64,000 nt of DNA from Eremophila alpestris peregrina (Eukaryota > Chordata > Aves > Passeriformes > Alaudidae): NCBI GenBank assembly GCA_009792885.1, contig WMCF01000121.1:1187262-1251261 (forward strand), given 5' to 3'. Below the pieces are notes generated by a model. The model was not told the DNA's origin. It saw only the letters and a list, made by a program, of their open reading frames with translations, and did not search any database. Made by a program: the position numbers and the translations under genes. The number at the start of each line of letters is the position of its first letter. Position 1 is the stretch's first letter. Below, one piece after another: positions 36,927-47,037 of the stretch.

Positions 36927-37449
36927 TCAAGAAAACAAAACCAAGTCAAAACCAAAAACCTCATATTATTATTCTTGGGATAAATTTTTAAACTTCAGCT
37001 ATTACCACCAGAGATTTTAAGACCAATTCAAACTGTCATTTTCTCATCTTATTTCTTCAATTATTTATTTCCTGAGCAAATAGATCTATTAGGCATATAT
37101 TAGGCTAGTTGTCAAGCACTTTACAAGCAGAAAACGAAATTCATTATTTCTGGATTATTTATATCATAGTAGTCAAAATGTAAGTCACAATTCAACAGTA
37201 TTGGGATAAAGCATGATACTTCTTTCATCTTTGCAGAAATTTAACTAGGCTATCAGTTTTGTAAAGTGTCTTGTTCATCCTGTGTGAACTGATGATACTT
37301 CATTCCAGTAAAACGGTTGTCAGGATTAACTGCACTGTAGGTTGAATTCTCATGAAAAAAGAAATGGTATCTACTTATTTTTCTTTATTTCTCCAGGAAA
37401 ATTGAGGATTAGATCATATCCATTGCTAGGTGACAGGACCAGTAGGATG
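36927..37449. other. Unassigned AT-rich sequence
   Basis: Short unique stretch between the LTR and the 3' end of CR1-E. Nothing is recognised in it. Confidence 0.5.
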
Positions 37450-38071
37450 AACAACTCAGTTACAGAATCACAGAATGAGCTAGCTTGGAAAAGACCTTGG
37501 AAATCATCAAGTCCAACCTATGACCTAAAACCTCCTCATCAGCTGGCACTGAGTGCCACATCCAGTCTTTTTTTAAACATGCCCAGGGATGGTGACTCCA
37601 CCACCTCCCTGGGCAGATGATTCCATTGCCCAATCACTCCTTCAGAGAAGAATTTTTTCCTCATGTCTAACCTAAGCTTCCTGTGGTGTAGCTTAAGACT
37701 GTGTCCTGTCGTCCTGTCAGTTGCTGCCTGGGAGAACAGATGAAACCCCACCTGACTACAGCCACCTTTCAGGAAATTGTAGAGAGTGATAAGGTCACCC
37801 CTGAGTCTCCTTAATGACCCCAGCTCCCTCAGCCATTCTTCATAGTGTTCCAAGCCCCTCAAGCAACCTCATTGTCCTCCTCTGGATGCGCTCAAGCCTC
37901 TCAATACCCTTCCTAAACTGAGGGGCCAGAACTGGACACAGCACTCAAGGTGTGGCTTCACCAGTGCTGAGTACAGAGGCAGAATGACCTCCTTGCTCCT
38001 ACTGGCCACACTGTTCCTGATAGAGGCCAAGATGCTATTAGCCTTCTTGGCCACCAGGGCACACTGCTGGC

Positions 38072-38701
38072 TCAAGTTGAGTTGGTTGTCCCTTTCTGCC
38101 TGGGCACTGCCCAACCACTCTGTCCCCAGCCTATAACATTGCAGGGTGTTGTTGTGGCCAAAATGCAGGACTTGGACTTGTTAAACTTCATCTTGTTGGA
38201 CTCAGCCCATCTATCCAGCCTGTCGAGGTCACTTTGCAGAGTCCTCCTACCCTCCAATAGATTGACACATGCTCCCAGCTTGGTGTCATCTGCAAATTTA
38301 CTGATGGAGGACTCAATCCCCTCATCCAGATCATCAGTGAAGATATTAAACAGGACTGCCCCCAGCGCAGACCCCTGAGAGACACCACTGGTGACTGGCC
38401 ACCAGCTGGATGCAGCACTGTTCCCTACCACTCTCTGGGCCTGGCCATCCAGCCAGTTCCTAACCCAGCACAGAGTGCTCCTATCCAAGCTGAGGGCTGC
38501 CAGCTTTTCCAGGAGTGTGCTGTGGGAGACAGTGTCAAAGGCCTTGCTGAAGTCCAGACAGACAACATCCACAGCCCTTCCTGCATCCATCAGGTGGGTC
38601 ACCTGCTCATAAAACAAGATCAGGTTGGCCCGGCAGTACCCACCCCTCCTAAACCCATGCTGGCTGGGCCTGATCCCCCTGCATGTGCCATGTGATGGCA
38701 C
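38072..38701 (-). pseudogene. CR1-E reverse transcriptase remnant
   Basis: A 209-codon open frame covers most of a CR1 reverse transcriptase domain. It carries the palm block AVDVVCLDFSKAFDTVSH, whose aspartate is the first catalytic acidic residue. Next come VRNWLDGQAQRVV, a degenerate SGVSQGSALGAVLFNIF block, and the catalytic FADD box in SKFADDTKLG (about 38281-38305). In a live element this enzyme would copy CR1 RNA at a nicked target. The frame opens in the mid-fingers and ends early in the thumb, so the polyprotein is broken on both sides. The catalytic aspartates are kept, which points to moderate age, not current activity. Confidence 0.85.
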
Positions 38702-39295
38702 TCAAGATCATCTGTTCCATAATCTTGCTGGACACCAAGGTCAGGCTCACTGGCCTGTAGTTTCCCAGGTCCCCCTTCTGGTCCTTCTTGTGGATGGGTG
38801 TCACACTAGCCAGCTTCCAATTATCTGGGACTTCCCCAGTGAGCCAGGACTGTTAGTAAATGATGAAGAGTGGTTTACAAGCTCATCTGCCCATTGATTC
38901 ATGTGTGTCTAAGTGGCTCAGCAGGTCTCTGAGGGCAAACTGTCTTTCTTTTGAAAACTGAGGCAAAGAAGGTGTTAAGTACATCTGCCTTTTCCTCATC
39001 TTTAGTAACTGAATTTCCTTCCACATCTAATAGAGATTACCCTTCCTTTTGCCATTAGTGTATTTATAAAAATATTTTATTGCCCTTCACAGAAGTGGCC
39101 AGATTGAGTTCTAACTGGGCTTTTACATTTCTATTTTTTTTCCTACATGACCTAGCAACTTTTTTAAGCATTTCCTGAGATGGTTGACCCTCCTTCCAAA
39201 GGTGACACACCGTCTTTTTTTTTTTTTTCTTTACTTTCTTCAAAAGCTACTTGCCCATCCAGACTCCTCATTTTCCTCATCGGCTCATCTTTTTG

Positions 39296-39823
39296 TCACA
39301 TAAGGACAGTCTGTTCCTGTGCCTTCAAGATTTCTGTTTTGAAGCACACCCATCCTTCCTGGATTGCTTTGTTTTTAAAGGCTGCTTCCCAAGGTAGTCT
39401 CCAAATAAGTCTCGTAAATAGTCCAGAGTCTGCCCTCTGGAAGTCCCTTGTGGAAGTTTTATTGATGCCCCTCCTTGTTTCACCAAATCCTGAAAACTCA
39501 ATAATTTTATGATCACTGTGCCCCAGATGACCTCCAGCCATCACATCTCCCATCAGCCCATCTCTGTTTGCAAACAGCAGGTCCAGTGTAGTACCTCCCC
39601 TGGTGTGCTCACTCACCAGCTGTGATAAGAAGTTGTCCTCCACACAACCTAAGAACCTTCTAGACTGCCTCTTCTCTGCTGTATTAAGTTCCCAGGAGAT
39701 ATCTGGTAGGTTAAAGTCACCTACAAGAACAAGGGCTGGCAATCTTGAAACATCCTTCAGCTGCATGTAGAATAAGTCATCCACCTCTTCTTCCTCACTG
39801 GGTGGTCTGTAAGAGACTCCCAC
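39296..39823 (-). pseudogene. CR1-E endonuclease remnant
   Basis: A 175-codon open frame matches the C-terminal half of the CR1 apurinic-type endonuclease. GVSYRPPSEEEEVDDLF comes first, followed by VLVGDFNLPDISW, which contains the metal-binding GDFN motif. TTLDLLFANRDGL follows, then GHSDHKIIEF with the catalytic SDH triad member. The start of the linker to the reverse transcriptase follows. The N-terminal half of the domain lies beyond the LTR inserted at 39870. The enzyme would nick target DNA for target-primed reverse transcription; this copy is split and dead. Confidence 0.87.
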
Positions 39824-39869
39824 CAGGATGTCAGTCTTGTTGGCCTTCCCACTGATTCTTATCCATGGG

Positions 39870-40465
39870 TGTTGGGGTGTGTGTTTGTGCCCTTATGCAG
39901 TTGTTGGTTTTGTTCTTACCCCTCACGCGTTGTTTGTTACCTTTGCATGTGCCTCCTCTCCTGTCATTCACCAGCCCCCTCCCACACACGTGCCTGCCCC
40001 CTCCCAGACATGTGCTGAAGCCTCTTGTCCATCAAACACTCCTCCCTCGGTCAAAGTGTCTGTCACCCCCAGCCACTCCCAAAGCCCTAGAACCTTCCAG
40101 CTGGCTGGAAAGGTGATAGGCCTGGGATCCCTAACCACTCCCTGGTCCCTCCCCAAATCTTCCCTATTGGTGATTTTGTTATGGGTTGTCCCTTGTTACC
40201 GGTTGCTGATTGGTTGATGTATGTTGTACTTAATCCCTTGCACACCAGAGCTCGGGGCTCTCTGGAGCTGGCTCTGGGTCAATAAACTTCCCTGCAGCCC
40301 CTCTGGAGAGTCCCCTCTCTCTTTTGGGAGCGACCGCAGTAGAGTGTAGCCTCGTGGCTTCGTGGCCCACAGAGAACCCTCGCTGGGTAGAGCTGCTAGG
40401 TCAGCTAGCCGGGGTCTGCGACAGGCCGGAAGGCTATGCAGGCCGAACACCTGCGACTCTCCGCA
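39870..40465 (+). mobile_element. Solo LTR, 596 bp, ERVK-like, nested in CR1-E
   Basis: The insert runs from TGTTGGGGTG to GACTCTCCGCA and interrupts the CR1-E endonuclease frame. The minus-strand protein resumes on each side, with GDKVECLC on the right and KANKTDILVGVSYRPP on the left. AATAAA lies at 40281-40286 on the plus strand, with a CCAAT-type GATTGG near 40210. The flanks CATGGG (39864-39869) and TAGGCA (40466-40471) look like a decayed duplication, consistent with a few changes in the left copy, so the ends are accurate to a few bases. No viral genes are attached. Confidence 0.85.
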
Positions 40466-41245
40466 TAGGCATTCGACTTTATCGCCATTAATCTCAATTT
40501 CTATGGAATTGAGAGCCTCCCTAATATAAAGAGCCACCCCTCCACCTCCTCTCCCTCTCCTGTCTCTTCTGAAGAGCTTGTAGCCATCCAGGGTAGTGCT
40601 CCAATTATGCCCACATAATTTCTGTGATGGAGACCATGTCAGAGCTGTACCGTGACTTCTGGCTAGTCTTTGTTACCCACACTGCCTGCCTGCATCAGTG
40701 TGCATGTACTTCAACTGGGCTGCTGATTTTACCCCTGTCTCTGGCTTACCACCCTTGGGCTTTTTTCTGGAGAGCCTAGTTGCATCTCCTTCCCCTTTCA
40801 AACCTAGTTTAAAGCCCTCTCAATGAGCTCCAGCAGTTCATGGGCTAGAATCCCATGGGCTAGCCCTTGACAGACAGATGGAGCCCATCTGCCCCTAGCA
40901 CGCCAGATGCCATGAAAGTTGCCCTGTGAACAAAGAGCCCAAAATTCTGCCGATGACACCAGCCTTTAAGCCACTTGCTGGTAATGTGGGTTCTCCTGCT
41001 CCTTTCATCATTTGTCTCTGTCACTGAAGGGACTGAGCAGAACACCACCTGTGCTTCTGCCCCATCAACCACTGAACCCAGAGCTCAGAATTCCTTTTTA
41101 ATTGCCCTGGTGCTCTAATTTTCAGTCTCATCACTGCCAGCCTGGTGTATCAGCAGTGGGTAATAATCATAGGGCTGAATCAGCCCACGGAGTCTCCTGG
41201 TGATATCCCAACCCAGGCCCCAGGGAGGCAGCTGACATCCCTGTG
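40466..41245 (-). mobile_element. CR1 LINE E, 5' piece (ORF1 esterase end and endonuclease start)
   Basis: The minus strand carries the C-terminal part of the CR1 ORF1 esterase-like domain and then the beginning of ORF2. Segments include WDITRRLRGLIQPYDYYPLL at about 41150-41210, WLKGWCHRQNFG at about 40935-40970, and the block-V motif GADGLHLSVKG at about 40862-40895. ORF2 start material includes ALYIREALNSIEIEINGDKV at 40475-40537. The copy is 5'-truncated inside ORF1 near 41245. Confidence 0.83.
40860..41245 (-). pseudogene. CR1-E ORF1 esterase-like remnant
   Basis: This fragment belongs to the SGNH-hydrolase-like domain of CR1 ORF1, thought to act on lipid esters during retrotransposition. 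The DGLH tetrad (the DxxH of block V, holding the catalytic Asp and His) is preserved at about 40877-40890. The nucleophile block (GDS) lies upstream of the truncation and is absent. In-frame stops separate the pieces. The domain identity is inferred from the conserved order of motifs. Confidence 0.75.
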
Positions 41246-42059
41246 GGATGGGTTCAAACAACATATGGACTACTGACAGGTTCAAACACAATGTACAGGA
41301 AGGGATCTGGACAGACACAGTCCTTGGAGTGTTCTGTTTTTCTTATTACACTTTCACTAGCTATAGCTTTTGATTATTTGGAGACTATCGCTGAAAAAAA
41401 CCTGAAAACCAACATGACAATTCATGGATACAATATAGAGAAAAGTAAGATCATATCTTCTGCATACTAATGATTGTCATTTGCTAGTTGCACTGATATC
41501 TTTTGTGGTGGTTGGTTTGTTTGCTTGGTTTTTTGTTGTTATTTATTTGGTTTTTGACAGCTCACAGTTGTAGAACCTAGAAAATAAAGAGAATTATAGA
41601 AAGTGTGTAGTACAGCTTATATAGTGGAGAGTTTATTCCTTCAGAAAGAAACTTGAATTTATACATTTGCTTCTTGCTGGATTACTATATAGTGGTGTTT
41701 TACAAGAGTTCAGTTTCAATCCTTCTGAAAGATGAAATTAGAGTAGTCTGTAATAATGGAAATATTGGCACAAAAAATTACTGATTCAATCTAAAATGCC
41801 TTTGGATATTATCTTACAGCTATATTTTTTAACTATATGCACAGCAATCCGTTCTTCTGTCTAATGCAATTTTGATCAATCTAAGAAGAAAACAGAACAG
41901 AGAGTGTCTAAGAAATTGATGGGCAGCAAGAACAACATCCTGAGTGGCAAAAATCTTGCCACAAGCTGCAATGCCTATGGGCCTTGGAAGCTTGCCCACA
42001 GTTGCTTCTCTGAATTAGAAAAAAATTAATTAGAACATGTTGTTAGTCTACTGGCAGGT

Positions 42060-42450
42060 AGACACAGGTCGATATTCCATTCCTGTGCTTGCTTTCTTTT
42101 TCCAGCTCCAGTTTGCGTATCTAATCGATCTCTTTGCCCGTATGATTGATCAAAAAGGAGTGCAATGCAAAAGGAGATACCAGAGAGATATGCAAACCCA
42201 TATGTTATGAAAGGTGAAAGCTAGTGTCACATTATGCAGTAATTTCTGGCACCTTTTTCTTGCTGGGCAGCATTTTTTGTTGCATGACTTTATCATTCAG
42301 TATTCAGTGATGAGCTGTCCCCTTTGCTTCATGGGCAGTGACAATACAAGCAGCTCAGCAGTAATAATAAAAACATGACCTAGATTGCTTTTAAAATACC
42401 CACCCTCACATTCTTCTACAGACTGTGCTTCACACGTGTCTGAAAGCAAA
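42060..42450. promoter_or_regulatory. Candidate conserved non-coding element
   Basis: Within about 80 bp there are TAATCGAT (42122-42129), TGATTGATCA (42143-42152), ATGCAAAA (42165-42172) and ATGCAAAC (42190-42197). These resemble homeodomain, PBX/HOX-type and POU sites. Several CpGs are kept in an otherwise CpG-poor region. A strong acceptor-like tract ends at 42105 and is followed by 34 open codons and then a stop at 42208, but no good donor precedes the stop. I infer regulatory rather than coding constraint. Conservation itself cannot be seen from one sequence. Confidence 0.25.
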
Positions 42451-42922
42451 AGACAATAAGTAAAGGAGTTGCAACAATAATGTCTTTCTTACGCAACAAT
42501 CAAAAATGCCTCCTTATGTCTTTAAATCACAATGTAAATATAATGCCGTTATTTCAAAGAAAAGACTGTAGTAGAAAGAATCAAATGAAAATTGAATAGG
42601 GGCAACCTAAACTCTACCCAATACTCCCCAAAGCCCATGTGAGTCATGGATAAGGACTTGCCTGTCCTAAAGATAATTTTTTTTTAAACAGGAAACCTTC
42701 TTTAATTTGACATTAAAACTTCTGCACTAAAGAGGCATAAATAATTGTTTTATTTAGGAGAATTTAACTATTTCCAAACTTATACATTTATGTATTATGC
42801 ATCCTGTTGTCTGCTTTTTTCCTAAAATAAGTTTTTTTATACTCTGACCACAAATCATCTCTTCACAATTTGAAAAAAAGCAGTCAAAGTAGTAGTTCAT
42901 GCTGCCTTTCTGATAGTGAGTG

Positions 42923-42947
42923 GTCTCATCTTGTCATAAGATGAGAC
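42923..42947. repeat. Perfect 10-bp stem inverted repeat
   Basis: GTCTCATCTT (42923-42932) pairs exactly with AAGATGAGAC (42938-42947) across the 5-base loop GTCAT. A further ATAAGATGG follows, repeating part of the arm. Confidence 0.85.
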
Positions 42948-43429
42948 ATAAGATGGCAAACAAAATTGACTTTTCTTTGCATTAAAAAAAAAAAAAACAA
43001 AACAGGAAAAGTAATTTGATTAAGGATTCTCATGTGAGAAGGACTATCACATATTCTGGAAAATAAATCTTGTTTGAAATTCTTACTCACTTAGCAGTAA
43101 CTAATGGTACATATTTGAAATAATTGCACCCTTTGTTAATTGATTTCAAAACCTTTGAAATTTTATATAATGCCTTCTATCACAGATATTTCAAACCATG
43201 GAAGAATCTTAAAATTTTTCATCCACTAAAACATGTATTTTAAAGTTCTTTTCACATGATGCTTCACTGAACTGCACGGAATGCTGTACTGGAGGAGTGT
43301 GAGGAGTGGCAGTGGTGGCAGTAGAAAGCAGTATGAGGAATACATGGGTATATGAAGAGGTAAAGAAGCTCTCTTCCCTGACCTAGTCAGACCAGACTTA
43401 TTTATTGTTCAAGCCAGCAAGGAACTCAG

Positions 43430-43449
43430 CCTGAACTGATCAGTTCAGG
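43430..43449. repeat. Perfect 20-bp palindrome
   Basis: CCTGAACTGATCAGTTCAGG is identical to its reverse complement with no spacer. It lies just upstream of CR1-F. Its origin is unknown: chance, a template-switch scar or a dimeric protein site are all possible. Confidence 0.9.
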
Positions 43450-43559
43450 TAATTTAAACAAGATTGAAAAATCGGTTCAGTTAATGTGAATAAATGCATA
43501 CATATACATCTTCCAGCAGACAGGTATATGGCAACAAAATGACCACCAGAAAAAAAAAA

Positions 43560-45601
43560 AAATCATGTCCTCTGCTTCTCCAGAGCTTCTAGAACCAATA
43601 TGGACATACAGACAAAACTGCTGTCAGGGCATGCAGGTTGCAGGGTGTGCCTGGAAATGGATGATAACAGGAATGCCTTGGGGAGGTAACAGGAATGCCT
43701 TTGGGAGCTACATTCAGCTAGATGAACTGTTCTACTTGGTCACTGAGCTTTGAGAGAAGGAGGGCAGACTAAGGAATATTCCGGAGTCTGAGAAGGAGAT
43801 AGATCAATGGAAACACGTCTGACATTTCTGATACACACGTCAATTCAGCATGGACACATCCAGTATCTGTTTTGTGCCAGGATGAAGATGATATTAGTAA
43901 GGAAAAAGGAAGTAGTTAGTTTGTGAAGCTGCCAGAGAAACACCTGCTTACCCTCTCCATCCCTTACCCTTACCCTCTTATACCTTTTAAGAATAGGTAT
44001 TAGGCTCTGTGAATGGTTGAGGAAGGTGATGACAAGGTAGAAAAGGAAGAATCTGTGTAAGTACTTTTACCAAGGCAAGATTAACCAGCCCCTTTTGCCA
44101 AGAGCTGCATTAAGACTAGCACTAAGAAGAAAGGCCATGTTATAGTCATAGGTGGCTCCCACCTGAGAGGGAGGCATCTACCTGCACACTGGGCTATCTT
44201 TTCATGGAAGGCATCTCCCTCCCTAAGACCCAAACAAGGTTGTCAGCAGAAAACTGATTAGCACAGTACAGTAGTTTGATTATGACACACTCTTGCTCTG
44301 TTACACGGGTACAAATCATATTGTAATAAGAAATCGAAGGTCAAGCAAAAGAGATTCCAGAGCCCTGGGAAGAATGATTGAGGAGCAGAGGTGATGTTTT
44401 CCTCAATCATCCCATTAATGGGGAGAGTCATTGGAAGATGTACATCAAAACCCAGCTCCAGAACTGGTGCCTCTCCCAAAAGTTTGATTTTTATATTGAT
44501 AGAAGAGGCTTTCATGTGCAAAGTGTCCTACAGCCTGATGCAATTCACCTGTCCCAATGGAGTAAATTTGCTTGCAGGACTGATTAATGGGAATGTGAAC
44601 TACAATTTAGGGGGAAATGAATAACATAAGGGGAGCTAAAGATAAGCCAAAGTTTGATATGTCATCACCTCAGGGTGACAGTGCTAATGGGAGTACTTAC
44701 ACTTGTCCAAGGGAACACCTAAAACAATCATACACCAAAAGCACGTTATATGAGATTCACACAAATCCCTGTTCAGGAGGATAGGCAGCACAGACAAAAT
44801 AGAAGAATTCCACTGTATGCAAAGGAGAGTTTTGACTGTACAGCCCCAAACAGTTAAGGGTTATATAGTTTTCAGCCTCTGGATGAGGAATAAGGGATGC
44901 AAAGCAATGCAGGCATTGTAGTGTGTGTCTGTGACCAACAACCAGGCCAGCCCTGGTGATATATTTTATAGGCAATTATAAGAAATTTCTGCATTGGTAA
45001 CCCCTTGTCCTTTATGGGATTTTTCAACTTCCAAGATATCTGCTGATACACTATATTGCTGTGATAAGCAAGTCTGGAAAAATTCCTGAAACTCATTGAA
45101 AACAATTTATTGTCACAAATATTCAGTGAGACAGCTAGAAAATATGCTTACCACAACTTCACACAAGAAGGATTAATGTGAGACGCGCTGGTAGGTTTGC
45201 AGTCTTGGCCACAGTGATCAAGAGGTGGCTGAGTTTAAAAGTTTTTGTTATAAGGGGGAAAAAGATCAGCAGAGTTGTTATCCTAGATCTCAAGAGAGCA
45301 AACATTAAGCTATTCAGGCAGCTACTTTTCAGTGTCCCCTGGGAATCTGTTTATGAGGGCTTGGGAATCCATAAGTACTGATCAGTTTTTAAAGAAGCAC
45401 TTTTAAAAGCAGAGGAGCAGACAAGTCCCTATTGTTGCAAATCAAGCAAGCAGGGCAAAAAACCAGCTTTGCTGAACAAGGAGCTCCTCTTGGAACTCCT
45501 GAGGAAATAGAGATTGTATGATTTTTGAAATAGAGGTCAGGCTTTGGAAGAGGATTACAGAGCCCTTCAGGGAGAAGTCAAAAAACACAAAAGCAGTCAA
45601 A
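43560..45601 (+). mobile_element. CR1 LINE F, 5' half only (ORF1, endonuclease, linker)
   Basis: This is an old plus-strand CR1 that keeps the part most copies lack. ORF1 includes YIQLDELFYLVTEL at about 43708-43750 and an E-rich segment with KEIDQW. The esterase blocks lie at 44139-44580. A degraded endonuclease with PALVIYFIGN at about 44950 and ISKSGKIPETH at about 45065 comes next. The linker before the reverse transcriptase holds RAGRFAVLATVIKRWLS (45182 on), LFRQLLFSVPWESVYEGLG (about 45310-45370) and LNKELLLELL at about 45470-45500. The homology ends near 45600, before any reverse transcriptase. Stops and frameshifts occur throughout. Confidence 0.82.
43690..44625 (+). pseudogene. CR1-F ORF1 remnant (coiled segment plus esterase)
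   Basis: The N-terminal part has the leucine/glutamate-rich segment typical of CR1 ORF1. The esterase region follows. Its nucleophile block reads VIVIGGSHLRG at about 44139-44171, where SGNH enzymes have GDS, so the aspartate has become glycine. Block V reads QPDAIHLSQW at about 44538-44567 and keeps the DxxH. The segment before it, QLQNWCLSQKFDFY, matches the WCHRQ-type block of the family. Frameshifts separate the blocks. The product would not be functional. Confidence 0.78.
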
Positions 45602-47037
45602 TAACTTTTTATTATATTCCAATCAAATATAACAATAAAGTTCTTCTCTGACTACTTATTTTGATTGTACTAAATTGCTACCTAAATTAAATTCGAGTTT
45701 TAAACACATGTATAATGCCAATATAGTTGTTTTACCAATCTGGCTTTTTACAGAAGTTCATAAATATTATTATTTGTTAACCAACAAGAATAGCTGTAAA
45801 ACTCTAAAACTGTTTGGAATTGTATTTTTTGTCTGTTCTCCATATTTGACATTTATTCATCTTTTTCTCATCTTCCTGGTCATATTTCAAATTAATTAGT
45901 TTTAAATCTTTGATATTTACTGAGAAACAATAATAATCCTTCTTGTAAACATACCGAATGGTTACACTAAATATGCTTAATATTAGCATACAGACCTAAT
46001 GGAATTTTACATTAATTAGTGCTGAAAGTATGAATAGCATTAGATGCCAAAAAGATGCTAAAACTGGTACAGTTATGTATAAAGATACAGTTGTGAACAC
46101 TGACATTTTTATTAAGAAGTATGCAGGGAATTCTGAATCACAAAATTTAAAGTCAGAGTATGTTAGAATTCTTGGTACGGTCAAGGTCAGAATGTAATAC
46201 ATTTCCTATATTGCTCTACTTCTGTCAGATTTGACCTATTATTTCAGTGCTAATTCATCTACTAGATAACAAACAGAAAGAAAATAATAACCATCATTTT
46301 TTCCTGAGGCTACCAAAAGCACCTACGAAGTATAATGTAGTTTGGAATTTGGAAGGAAAGTACGACATAATAATAAGATTAATAATCCAAAGTTATGACA
46401 TAAGTCACTATCACTATGATGTAATTGGCAAGACCTTTATAAATTATAAAATATACTTTCATCTCTTGAAATGTCTTAGATTTCCCCAATCACTCTGTTC
46501 AAATCCACCTTAAAAAAATAAAATGTTGATTTTTTCATTTTAAGTCATAGAAATTTGGGCTGAGGCATTTCTTTAAATTAAATATACCAGTTAAAAATAA
46601 TTCTTTGGGTATTATTTTTGTATAGCTTATTCATTTAGCTATCAGTATTCAGATCATTTTCTGAGAGTCTATCTTTAAAGCCAATTAGGAACTACAGAGG
46701 AACACTGAAAACCAACATGATGACTTATTTTAAAAAACTTCTTTCAAGTTATCTAATTAGTGAAATACTAGGTAGTTACTGATTGGAATTCTAGCTTGTC
46801 AAGTGTTGCCACAAATTTTACAAAGCATTAAAGGAGTTCTAAGGCAAGTTTTGGCCAAATAGAATATTTTCCTCTGTGTGGAGAGGGTATTGAAATGACA
46901 GGAGTGTTGCAGGCTACTCTGCCATTCCTGTTTGTAGATTTTTCTCCACATCCAAAAGTCTAAAGCTGTACATACAGGATATTGTCTGCTCTAAGGAGAA
47001 AAATAAAAAAAGAAGAAAAAGTAAATAGGAACATCAC
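45602..47037. other. Unassigned AT-rich sequence
   Basis: No gene or repeat family is recognised. Open frames at 45675, 45804, 45996 and 46247 are short and AT-driven. Confidence 0.5.

Larger units (their letters stand above)
37450..39869 (-). mobile_element. CR1 LINE E, 3' piece (endonuclease, reverse transcriptase, 3' UTR)
   Basis: This is the longest CR1 in the window, with well-kept reading segments on the minus strand. From right to left it holds the endonuclease (39296-39823), a linker, the reverse transcriptase (38072-38701), and the ORF2 C-terminal part (37539-37862, with LDMRKKFF and WNHLPREVV). The short 3' UTR ends near 37450. It continues beyond 39869 on the far side of a nested LTR. 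Linker frameshifts and stops make it inactive, but open stretches of 175 and 209 codons suggest it is younger than A or F. Confidence 0.9.
41246..43559. other. Non-repetitive sequence, possibly constrained
   Basis: No repeat family is recognised. The part at about 42060-42450 has retained CpGs, dense homeodomain-type and octamer-like words, and a strong acceptor-like tract. It is listed separately as a candidate element. Two perfect inverted repeats lie at 42923-42947 and 43430-43449. A short A run is at 42966-42983. Confidence 0.5.

Noticed and set aside
42106..42210. Coding exon following a strong acceptor
   Set aside because: A 34-codon frame is open after the acceptor-like tract, but no good donor precedes the stop and the peptide matches no family I know. 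It is kept only as a candidate non-coding element.
43955..43985. Telomere-like CCCTTACCCTTACCC run
   Set aside because: Only two to three imperfect units, of CCCTTA and not CCCTAA type, inside CR1-F; not an interstitial telomere.
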